Below are positions 30,103-36,230 of a DNA stretch of 39,716 nt, one piece after another (the stretch's first letter is position 1; each line of letters opens with the position of its first letter). The notes beneath the pieces were generated by a model that worked only from the letters and a program-made list of their open reading frames with translations, made no database searches and was not told the origin of the DNA. The translations under genes were made by a program, and so were the position numbers. The stretch spans positions 1-39,716 of IMG/VR virus record IMGVR_UViG_3300037507_000911, one strand, 5' to 3'. The DNA is from a virus.

Positions 30103-30290
30103 TTCTTTTTACCCTTCTTCTTTGCCGTAGCGATATGTTGCCGTAACACATGGCATAAACATTCGCATCCTTCTATCTCGAAATCTGTCCACACTGCGAC
30201 AGCTTTTTCTATCGTTCCACAATGGTCACATATGCCAACATGCCCACACGGGTGGACACATGAGCCATCGGGAAGTTCAGTCGTCGTCAT
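30099..30290 (-). CDS. Cys/His-rich small protein (63 aa)
   Basis: Contains CVHPCGHVGICDHCG and CECLCH, seven Cys and four His in about 50 residues, then a Lys-rich tail (AKKKGKKK). Likely binds zinc. ATG 30290 is preferred over the upstream in-frame start at 30341, because that frame runs through another short gene. Confidence 0.6.
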   Translation of the reverse strand: MTTTELPDGSCVHPCGHVGICDHCGTIEKAVAVWTDFEIEGCECLCHVLRQHIATAKKKGKKK

Positions 30291-30375
30291 CTTCTTCAGG
30301 TTTACCACACACGAGTGGTGTTCTCCCAATCGGGAAGTCACACGGGCAAGGTTTACGCTCGCCTTTCTGCACCAT
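30277..30375 (-). CDS. Cys-containing micro-protein (32 aa)
   Basis: MVQKGERKPCPCDFPIGRTP then LVCGKPEEDDDD. It shares one base of its ATG with the upstream stop (TGATG) and overlaps the next gene by 14 nt, as neighbouring genes do. A three-Cys mini zinc site is possible. Confidence 0.5.
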   Translation of the reverse strand: MVQKGERKPCPCDFPIGRTPLVCGKPEEDDDD

Positions 30376-30689
30376 CAGCTGACCACGCCAAGGAAGTTGT
30401 CAATCTGTTTAGCGTTCACCATTGACAAGCAACCGATATACCCTGCGGTGTCTACCACGGTGTCATGCGCCCATCTACCCTCATCTAACGCTGTCCTAAG
30501 ACGAGACAGTTTGACTGACACCATGAACAAGATGGCTTGCTCGACAGTCATGTCGATACCTGTGAGTGCCTTGAAGATGTCACGGGTCTGTGTGTAATCC
30601 TCTAACGGGTGAGCGTAAGCGTCATGTCTGTCGCCTGTGATAAGGCTGTGCGCCTCAAGCAATACCTCAGCTCCCTTCATAACCCTCAT
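30375..30689 (-). CDS. DUF6378-like protein (104 aa)
   Basis: Resembles the phage DUF6378 family, which is thought related to MazG-type nucleotide pyrophosphohydrolases. Seen: LLEAHSLITGDRHDAYAHPL, then a helical middle, KLSRLRTALDEGRW and DTVVDTAGYIGCLSM. The all-alpha build fits. Start ATG 30689 (or 30680); upstream frame to 30842 overlaps another gene. Likely substrate would be a nucleoside triphosphate, not tested. Confidence 0.75.
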   Translation of the reverse strand: MRVMKGAEVLLEAHSLITGDRHDAYAHPLEDYTQTRDIFKALTGIDMTVEQAILFMVSVKLSRLRTALDEGRWAHDTVVDTAGYIGCLSMVNAKQIDNFLGVVS

Positions 30690-30918
30690 CTCTGAATGGG
30701 TTACGCCACACCGTTTGGAAACTGTTCGCCTCAATCTGTTCCTTGTGTTGTCTGTCCTCGTAGCATCTGATGACATGTATGCAAGGGTCTGAACCGTCAG
30801 TAAACTCTGCGTCCTCTGTGATTGACATAGGAAGACCGTCATGGGTGTAACAAACAGGCGGTGAAATCCACCCGCTGTCCATACCAGCCTTCAGCCATGT
30901 GCCGAAATCGGTGAACAT
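30667..30918 (-). CDS. Conserved hypothetical protein (83 aa)
   Basis: MFTDFGTWLKAGMDSGWISP then VCYTHDGLPMSITE; three Cys and several Trp. I have seen this motif (W...GW....VC.THD) in actinophage proteins of unknown function. Overlaps SSB (ATGA) and the DUF6378-like gene. Confidence 0.65.
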   Translation of the reverse strand: MFTDFGTWLKAGMDSGWISPPVCYTHDGLPMSITEDAEFTDGSDPCIHVIRCYEDRQHKEQIEANSFQTVWRNPFRDEGYEGS

Positions 30919-31322
30919 CAGAACGCTTCTTCGTCACCCAAGAAAGGTACAGGACCAAACTTTTGGCTGACCTGCTTCATGGTTTGTTCGGTCTTGTCTG
31001 CGAACACAGCATTGAACCTGACAGTCAAACCAATTTCGTCTGCCAAGATTTTTGTTGTCCACTTCTTCTCACCAGTTTTCTTATCCTCATACGATGAGAT
31101 GTCAAGCTTGCCTGACACGATGACACGGCTACCTTTTTCAATCGATGATGCTGCATGCTCTGCCATCTGACCGAACACGGTGACATTGTGCCACACGGTT
31201 ACTTTCTTTTCTTCTTTGCCTGATGTTGTTGCCACAGTGAATGTGCCTTGCGCTAATCCTGATGTGGTGTACTTCAACTCGATTGGTTTGCCAGCGTTGC
31301 CGACAATGGTGATGTTATTCAT
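30918..31322 (-). CDS. ssb: Single-stranded DNA-binding protein (134 aa)
   Basis: An OB-fold SSB: NNITIVGNAGKPIELKYTTS, TVWHNVTVFGQMAEHAASSI, EKGSRVIVSGKLDISSYEDK and KILADEIGLTVRF are all typical. It is short and ends PFLGDEEAF, an acidic tip with terminal Phe like the DDIPF tip that recruits partners. It protects ssDNA in replication and recombination. ATGA overlap with the 52-aa gene upstream. Confidence 0.93.
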   Translation of the reverse strand: MNNITIVGNAGKPIELKYTTSGLAQGTFTVATTSGKEEKKVTVWHNVTVFGQMAEHAASSIEKGSRVIVSGKLDISSYEDKKTGEKKWTTKILADEIGLTVRFNAVFADKTEQTMKQVSQKFGPVPFLGDEEAF

Positions 31323-31477
31323 TTGGTTTCCTCTTTCATTGGATGGATGTTATCTGTTGTGCTATTCCTCTCACGCCCAAGACAAACATGGGTTGGTGGT
31401 TCGGAAACTTTGACATGGGTAACAAGACGCATAGTGCATCTATCGCATATCCATGATGTTGTGTGTCGCCCCTTCAT
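31319..31477 (-). CDS. Zinc-finger-like micro-protein (52 aa)
   Basis: MKGRHTTSWICDRCTMRLVT then VKVSEPPTHVCLGRE: CDRC and HVC suggest a zinc knuckle. Its stop overlaps the SSB start (ATGA), and AGG lies 5 nt before the ATG. Confidence 0.6.
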   Translation of the reverse strand: MKGRHTTSWICDRCTMRLVTHVKVSEPPTHVCLGRERNSTTDNIHPMKEETK

Positions 31478-31488
31478 GGTTGCCTATC

Positions 31489-31962
31489 TTACGGCTTGAT
31501 AGCCCACGGACCCCACCCAAAACCGTAACGGTCAACACCGTACTGGTAGATGGCTAGTCCTGCGGTTAGACAAGTAACTGGTTTGAATAGGTCTGCTGGT
31601 TTGGTGATGATGCCCTTATCGGTTAACCACCCTGTCCATGAACCATTCAGTTGGAGCAAGCATCGGCTGCCACCGTTAGGGTCTTCACGGTTGAATGAAC
31701 GGTTTATGCCACGGCTCTCTCTAAAAATTACATGGTCGAGTGTGCGCATAGCGTCCTCTTTCCAACCAACTTGCCGTGCCAATGCCCACCATTGGGGGAC
31801 TTTAGCGTCAGCTGGAATTGGTAGTGGTTCTTCCCTTACTAAACGAACATTGCTGGTTGCGGATGGCGTTCCTGTCGTCGTCTCTGCTGGTGCTTCTGCC
31901 ATTGCTACCGTTCCCCCTGCTACCCCTAAACCTATAAGTGTTGCTACAAAAATCTTTAACAT
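31489..31962 (-). CDS. Secreted lysozyme-like / lytic transglycosylase (157 aa)
   Basis: Residues 1-24 form a Sec signal peptide (MLKIFVATLIGLGVAGGTVA then MAEA). The mature part has HVIFRESRGINRSF with catalytic Glu82, then GGSRCLLQLNGSWTGWL and CLTAGLAIYQYGVDRYGFG, the SLT-like pattern (E-S-x-G, LLQ-x-N, AA-x-x-Y). It would cut the glycan chains of peptidoglycan outside the membrane. A second wall enzyme beside the M15 peptidase; it may serve lysis, entry or wall remodelling. Confidence 0.82.
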   Translation of the reverse strand: MLKIFVATLIGLGVAGGTVAMAEAPAETTTGTPSATSNVRLVREEPLPIPADAKVPQWWALARQVGWKEDAMRTLDHVIFRESRGINRSFNREDPNGGSRCLLQLNGSWTGWLTDKGIITKPADLFKPVTCLTAGLAIYQYGVDRYGFGWGPWAIKP

Positions 31963-31970
31963 TGTTTCTC

Positions 31971-32405
31971 CTAATCGTAGGTGGATACTGACATCAACTC
32001 CTTGACTTGCTCTGGGTATATAAGGAATCCTTTTGCTGGGTTTGTGGAGTCTGCGGCTGCCGTTCGGATTTGTAATCTCTCGACATTTGCTTTTATGTAT
32101 CGGCGTAGCCTGCTGGTTTCAATTATAACAAACGCATTGGGTGAGAACAAATACACCCACCATTTGGCTTTAGTAGTGGCTATTCCTGATGGCTTCCATC
32201 CTGTATCACGGGGATTCTGTTCGAACTCTACGAAGATGCGTCCGTTTCTGAAGCGGTCAAACTTTACTTCGAAAGAACCTTTGCTCAGCTCTCCAAGGAA
32301 CTGTTGTACAAGCTCTTCACCGTGATGACCAAACTCTAAGTCTTTAGTGAAGTCGAATTGTTTGATGTCGTGTGATGGTTCGTACCCTTCGGTACGCTCG
32401 ACCAT
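31971..32405 (-). CDS. Predicted PD-(D/E)XK nuclease (144 aa)
   Basis: Pattern HHGEELVQQFLGELSKGS (E30), then FEVKFDRFRNGRIFVEFE (E46, K48, D50, E60) and GWKPSGIATTKAKWWVYLF. This layout recurs in phage endonuclease-fold proteins of cyanophages and aquatic phages. It probably cuts or resolves DNA. The ATG lies at the end of the Holliday-junction-type nuclease. Confidence 0.7.
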   Translation of the reverse strand: MVERTEGYEPSHDIKQFDFTKDLEFGHHGEELVQQFLGELSKGSFEVKFDRFRNGRIFVEFEQNPRDTGWKPSGIATTKAKWWVYLFSPNAFVIIETSRLRRYIKANVERLQIRTAAADSTNPAKGFLIYPEQVKELMSVSTYD

Positions 32406-32755
32406 CAGTAGCCTGCCTGTTTCAATATTTTCATCAGGTCATCTAAACGCAACAGCGCATACTGGTCAGCAGGGTTACCGTAGTTGCGACGCTTCGCCAC
32501 CACAATCCCAATCTCTGCACCCGCGTTCTTCCGTTCGTTCTCAGCTTCATGCAACCACCCAGAAAAGTTTAATGTCTTCTGGTTCTTGCACTCCCACACG
32601 AGACGAGGGTCAGTACCTGCGATGTCACCCTTATCCAATGTGCCTTGCAATGTGCGACGCTCAACAAAAGGATAAAAGTTTTTCAGATAGTTGACGATGA
32701 ATGTTTCGAAGTTAGTTCCCTTGGCTCGTTCCTTCGACACGCTGTACCTCCTCAT
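32405..32755 (-). CDS. Holliday junction resolvase-like PD-(D/E)XK nuclease (116 aa)
   Basis: N-terminal E17 in KGTNFETFIVNYLKN, then VERRTLQGTLDKGDIAG (D44) and WECKNQK (E55, K57): the E...D...E-x-K site of archaeal-type and phage junction resolvases. Also NFSGWLHEAENERKNAGAEI. Size fits. It would process recombination intermediates next to the annealing protein genes. Confidence 0.75.
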   Translation of the reverse strand: MRRYSVSKERAKGTNFETFIVNYLKNFYPFVERRTLQGTLDKGDIAGTDPRLVWECKNQKTLNFSGWLHEAENERKNAGAEIGIVVAKRRNYGNPADQYALLRLDDLMKILKQAGY

Positions 32756-32906
32756 CCAGTAGCAAACGGAACAGTGCGCTACGCGACCATCCCCGTTTCT
32801 TACATATCGTTTCCACCCATGACAGTTGGTGTGCAGTCAATCGCATCGACACCATCTTGGTTGACGGTGCTGAACCTGTCGGGTCTACGGTGCGTTTCGC
32901 CGCCAT
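32712..32906 (-). CDS. Ribbon-helix-helix DNA-binding protein (64 aa)
   Basis: A Thr-rich basic N-terminus, then MVSMRLTAHQLSWVETICKK and RGWSRSALFRLLLDEE: strand, helix, turn and helix of the CopG/Arc family. Dimers usually bind short palindromes, so the palindromes near the early promoter are candidate targets (inference). Overlaps the following nuclease by 44 nt. Confidence 0.78.
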   Translation of the reverse strand: MAAKRTVDPTGSAPSTKMVSMRLTAHQLSWVETICKKRGWSRSALFRLLLDEEVQRVEGTSQGN

Positions 32907-33565
32907 TAGTTACCACCCTCGTTCTTCATAGCGGTGAAAGCGTCACGCAAAATAGGTAGCTGTGACTGCATGATTACCCCATCCCAGTTCAGCTTTGCTT
33001 TAGATGCAACGATGGCTGGGTCCAAACCAATCTTGTCACAAGCGTCAACGAATTGTTTCACTTGTTGCTGTGTCAACGCTTTGTCTTCGTTCACGGGAGA
33101 AGGTTCAGCAGGTTTGGTAGCAAGCGGATTCGCTACCTTGCTGTTGGTCTGTACCTTCCCCGCTATTTCTTGTCCTTCCCATTCCTGTTTGCTCCACAGG
33201 GATAGCGAGATTCCGAAACGCATTGCGGCGTTGCGTAGGAAATCTCCGATAAGTTCTTTGTCAAGTTCAGCTTTGTCGTGTTTGACTGAGCCAACACCGA
33301 TGATGTCTTTGCCGTGGACGGTGAGGATTCCCCACATCACAGCCATGCCATTCACTACATGAATTGCTGGTCGTCCTTCGTTCCAGCCGCATGGTTGCCA
33401 TGACCATAGTGGGTCGACCTCGATGAGAATTTTGGTGATTTCCGCATGCCCGACAAAATCGAGTGAACCTCCGCCGCGTGGGAGTTTGCCGACAATTGAC
33501 TTGTCAGGTACACCATGCTTGTTGAGTACATCGAGTAGTGCTTCTTTGATTGCTTGCTCTTCCAT
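32906..33565 (-). CDS. Rad52-superfamily single-strand annealing protein (219 aa)
   Basis: Contains VGHAEITKILIEVDPLWSWQ, then MWGILTVHGKDIIGVGS and KELIGDFLRNAAMRFGISLS: the conserved core of Rad52-type annealing proteins (Sak/Erf group). The C-terminal 70 residues are a linker and a small helical tail. It pairs ssDNA for phage recombination, with the YqaJ-type exonuclease encoded directly upstream (ATGA overlap). Confidence 0.88.
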   Translation of the reverse strand: MEEQAIKEALLDVLNKHGVPDKSIVGKLPRGGGSLDFVGHAEITKILIEVDPLWSWQPCGWNEGRPAIHVVNGMAVMWGILTVHGKDIIGVGSVKHDKAELDKELIGDFLRNAAMRFGISLSLWSKQEWEGQEIAGKVQTNSKVANPLATKPAEPSPVNEDKALTQQQVKQFVDACDKIGLDPAIVASKAKLNWDGVIMQSQLPILRDAFTAMKNEGGN

Positions 33566-34521
33566 TATCTTTCTCCCTTCAAGAGAAGTGTTCGTGTTGT
33601 TGTTGGCTTACTATATTTTGCTGCTATCTCAGGTTCCATTGCTTTCAATCGTTTAATGTCCAACGATTCCCATGTGCGTCCCTTCCATGTTGCAATGATT
33701 GTTCCGTCAACCGTAGCAACTTCGTTCGGTCCAATCAACTCACACAGTTCAGCCTTCAGTCTGTCTTCTAACTCTGCTAGAGACTTGGCTTCTGACTTCA
33801 CATGCTTCAGTTGTGCTACGAGTTCCTTGGCGGTGACTGGTAGTTCTATCGCTGTGTGTTCTACCTTTTGGTAGCGGCTAGTGATGGTTTCATATGACCA
33901 GTTCACGCCTTCTGGTGTCATGTCCATGTCGATAGCTGACAACCATTTGGCTACAGCATCACAATGTTCTTGTTTCTCATCATCGCTGATGTGTTGCTCG
34001 TAGATGTAAAGGCTCATCGTGTTATCGAACACACCCCATGTAACTTGGCTTACGTCAGCGCAGATGGCTTGCTGGATTCCTTGGATGCGCCAGTAGTCAG
34101 GTAGTTCACCTTCCCATGGGCGTGATGAGGTTTTGATTTCGAGAATCTTTCGCTCGTCACCGTTCTCATAGAAGCCGTCGAGTGTGGCAATCATTCGCGC
34201 ACCGTTGTCTGTTTCTGCAACAAACATTTCTTCAGGTGTGGTAAACGGTATGCCTGTTTTGTCGATAGCCCATTTGATGCAGAGCGGTTCAAGGTCGTTG
34301 CCACGGGTCATTGCCCATGTTGGTGGGATAGGTGCGGGGGGTATGTCACCTAACATTTCGGCAGCGTACTTGTCTGCTGGTACAAACGGGTGTCGCCCGT
34401 AGATGGCAGCTACCGCTGATGCTGATAGCCGTTTGCGTTTCATCTCATCCCAAAAACGGATGTCAAGCCAGTCTTGTTCTCCGTGTGTTGGTTTGATTAT
34501 GCGGTATCTATTGATTTGCAT
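33565..34521 (-). CDS. YqaJ-type exonuclease (318 aa)
   Basis: Lambda-exonuclease/YqaJ fold: RLSASAVAAIYGRHPF, GNDLEP (E78), ATLDGF (D115), LEIKTS (E128, K130) and DYWRIQGIQQAIC with the conserved Gln. The C-terminal third is helical. It degrades one DNA strand from ends and supplies ssDNA to the annealing protein next to it, forming a two-gene recombination system. A good candidate promoter lies directly upstream. Confidence 0.9.
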   Translation of the reverse strand: MQINRYRIIKPTHGEQDWLDIRFWDEMKRKRLSASAVAAIYGRHPFVPADKYAAEMLGDIPPAPIPPTWAMTRGNDLEPLCIKWAIDKTGIPFTTPEEMFVAETDNGARMIATLDGFYENGDERKILEIKTSSRPWEGELPDYWRIQGIQQAICADVSQVTWGVFDNTMSLYIYEQHISDDEKQEHCDAVAKWLSAIDMDMTPEGVNWSYETITSRYQKVEHTAIELPVTAKELVAQLKHVKSEAKSLAELEDRLKAELCELIGPNEVATVDGTIIATWKGRTWESLDIKRLKAMEPEIAAKYSKPTTTRTLLLKGER

Positions 34522-34555
34522 GATTTCCCTTCGTGTTGTTTCCCTTACCGTCTAC

Positions 34556-34583
34556 CTTATCCGACAGTAATACCGTATGTCAA
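34556..34583 (-). promoter_or_regulatory. Candidate promoter for the recombination operon
   Basis: The minus strand reads TTGACA (34578-34583, perfect -35), 16 nt, then GATAAG (34556-34561). It overlaps the stop of the 88-aa gene, and the exonuclease ATG (34521) lies 34 nt downstream. Confidence 0.6.
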
Positions 34584-34846
34584 GTATCTTTTGGAAAAAC
34601 TTTCATGGTCTTCACCATCGCAACAGGAACACAAAGCACACCGTCAACATCGTCGCTATCTGTTTTCGATTGGTAGATAGTTATATGGTCTGGCTTGCCA
34701 CCCTCGTCAGCGGTCAGTAGGAAGCCGCAGCTGTTCACCATGCACGGCTCTTGGTCGATGCCATCGAGTGGTGTCCATGTTTCTGTGGCGGCATGCGCGT
34801 CCATCCATGTGACGATTACTACTGGGTGGGTTAGCCCTTCTGCCAT
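34580..34846 (-). CDS. Conserved hypothetical protein (88 aa)
   Basis: Starts MAEGLTHPVVIVTWMDAHAA and has ETWTPLDGIDQEPCMVNSCG, a GFLL strand and VCVPVAMVKTMKVF, a small beta-rich protein I recognise from other phages, function unknown. 1 nt separates it from the upstream gene. Confidence 0.72.
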   Translation of the reverse strand: MAEGLTHPVVIVTWMDAHAATETWTPLDGIDQEPCMVNSCGFLLTADEGGKPDHITIYQSKTDSDDVDGVLCVPVAMVKTMKVFPKDT

Positions 34847-34847
34847 G

Positions 34848-34997
34848 TCAAGAGTTTACTGTCTCCCGCGGGCGCGAGGATGCAATGAGGAGACGGTCTA
34901 GTTCGTTTAAAGCTTGGAAGAATTCTTCTTCTTCAGGGCGGGAAACCCTTGCGGTTACTAGGTATTTGCGGATTGTCTCTAGCGTTTGGCGAGTCAT
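34848..34997 (-). CDS. Small helical protein (49 aa)
   Basis: MTRQTLETIRKYLVTARVSR then PEEEEFFQALNELDRL: two helices. No good ribosome site precedes ATG 34997. An in-frame TTG four codons upstream (35009) would add LVGP and cannot be excluded. Confidence 0.55.
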   Translation of the reverse strand: MTRQTLETIRKYLVTARVSRPEEEEFFQALNELDRLLIASSRPRETVNS

Positions 34998-35037
34998 AGG
35001 ACCGACCAAGATACCAGCTTGACGAATTGTCTTGCGA

Positions 35038-35256
35038 TTACTTTTTGTGGTTTTCTATATGCTCACTCAATTTGTCAGACACTTTGTCAATCTTGTACTC
35101 AACAGAACCCTGCTTTTTGTACACCATCTTCAACATCCCCATCACAATCTCATGGTCTTTAGTGTTTTCTTTTTTTAGTTTCTGTAATAGAACAGTTAGC
35201 AAACCAAAAAAACCAGCAATAACAGCAGCCCAAACAGTGGACCAGCCAGCGTCCAC
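35038..35256 (-). CDS. Holin-like membrane protein with coiled coil (72 aa)
   Basis: One membrane span (VWAAVIAGFFGLLTVLL, residues about 8-24), then a basic, coiled-coil-like segment (KLKKENTKDHEIVMGMLKMV) and a charged end (DKLSEHIENHKK). The shape matches small proteins that accompany endolysins. It lies after the M15 peptidase. It could be a second holin or spanin-like helper. Confidence 0.6.
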   Translation of the reverse strand: MDAGWSTVWAAVIAGFFGLLTVLLQKLKKENTKDHEIVMGMLKMVYKKQGSVEYKIDKVSDKLSEHIENHKK

Positions 35257-35257
35257 A

Positions 35258-35818
35258 TCAAGCTACTTTGCTCGCAAGATAATCAAGAACACGTTGCGGT
35301 TTTGCATCACCACAAACGTAACGCAAATGCCACGGTTCACTTGGCACAACTTCCCAAGAGAAACCAAACGACACAGCATTAGCTTTCAACCATGCAAGAC
35401 GTTTCGGTTCGCTAGCGTTCTTGATGTCAATAGCAATACCAAGGTTATGTTTGGACGTTCCAGGAACAGCCAACATTGCATTACCCTTTTTCAGATACCA
35501 CGCTTTGCCTTGATATACGCGAGGCTTTTGACCTGCGATTACATCTGTGGTGTATCGCTGGAAGAATCCGTACTCTTGAACCGCCAAAGTGCGGTATGTG
35601 TCCGCTGGGCTTGTCGGACTAAGGTCAATTCCTTCAGCGTTTGCTGCCGCATCCATTGCTTCGTATGCGTCTGCCGCGCAATGGTGCAACATTCCTTTGC
35701 CTTCAATCTTGCGAAGAAGTTTCGGAGCGAGTTCACCAGGCTTCGCATTCTTAAGACAAGAACAGAGTTTGACGGGGATGATAGGTAGGTCATTGCCTGC
35801 CTTCTTCTTCAACGCCAT
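35258..35818 (-). CDS. Endolysin, M15-family peptidase (186 aa)
   Basis: Zinc peptidase of the VanY/M15 type. Substrate segment TSPADTYRTLAVQ (69-81), first motif SKHNLGIAIDI with H124 and D131, second EPWHLRY with E161 and H164. These are the three zinc ligands and the catalytic Glu. It cuts peptide stems or crosslinks in peptidoglycan. No signal peptide is seen, so holin release is needed; holin-like genes flank it. Confidence 0.9.
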   Translation of the reverse strand: MALKKKAGNDLPIIPVKLCSCLKNAKPGELAPKLLRKIEGKGMLHHCAADAYEAMDAAANAEGIDLSPTSPADTYRTLAVQEYGFFQRYTTDVIAGQKPRVYQGKAWYLKKGNAMLAVPGTSKHNLGIAIDIKNASEPKRLAWLKANAVSFGFSWEVVPSEPWHLRYVCGDAKPQRVLDYLASKVA

Positions 35819-36066
35819 TACTCGGCTACTTCAGGTTTAGCCTTAACTGCACCTGTGAACGCGAGTTCGATTTCTTCTTTGCTGAGCGAACCGTCAACGC
35901 TGAAGCGCAACAACTTTTCTACTACTTGGGCGCATGCCATGATGCCTGCAAGTGCTGCAGACTTCCATAGGTCTACACCAATCAAAGCACCACCAGCAAC
36001 AGCTGCCAATGCGGATGAGCCGAACAATGCGAAGATACGGAAGATGATGTTTTGAAGCTTTGCCAT
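35818..36066 (-). CDS. Putative holin (82 aa)
   Basis: Two membrane spans: about residues 6-30 (IIFRIFALFGSSALAAVAGG) and about 33-50 (LWKSAALAGIMACAQVV), then a charged helical tail (SLSKEEIELAF). This layout and position before the endolysin fit a class II holin. Its stop overlaps the endolysin start (TAATG). Confidence 0.75.
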   Translation of the reverse strand: MAKLQNIIFRIFALFGSSALAAVAGGALIGVDLWKSAALAGIMACAQVVEKLLRFSVDGSLSKEEIELAFTGAVKAKPEVAE

Positions 36067-36068
36067 GA

Positions 36069-36230
36069 CTAGTCTTTCTTAGATAGGGTTAGTGAAGAGT
36101 GTACCAAAACAACAACGCCTGTGATAAGGGTTGCCTGTCGTAAGGTAGGACCAGAGAGGGTAATCAAGACCATGCCTGTACCCGCCCATGTCCATGCGTT
36201 ATCTGCTAGGTAATCCAAGAATTTTCTCAT
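36069..36230 (-). CDS. Small two-span membrane protein (53 aa)
   Basis: MRKFLDYLADNAWTWAGTGM then VLITLSGPTLRQATLITGVV and a basic end (SLTLSKKD). Two short membrane segments. Overlaps the stop of the surface protein gene (TAATG). A second holin or antiholin is plausible. Confidence 0.6.
   Translation of the reverse strand: MRKFLDYLADNAWTWAGTGMVLITLSGPTLRQATLITGVVVLVHSSLTLSKKD

Noticed and set aside
30690-30842. N-terminal extension of the DUF6378-like protein
   Set aside because: The extension lies inside the 83-aa gene in another frame and does not fit the family start.
32906-33565. RecT/Red-beta type recombinase
   Set aside because: The EVDPLWSW, GVG and DFLRNAAMRFG motifs fit the Rad52-like group better.
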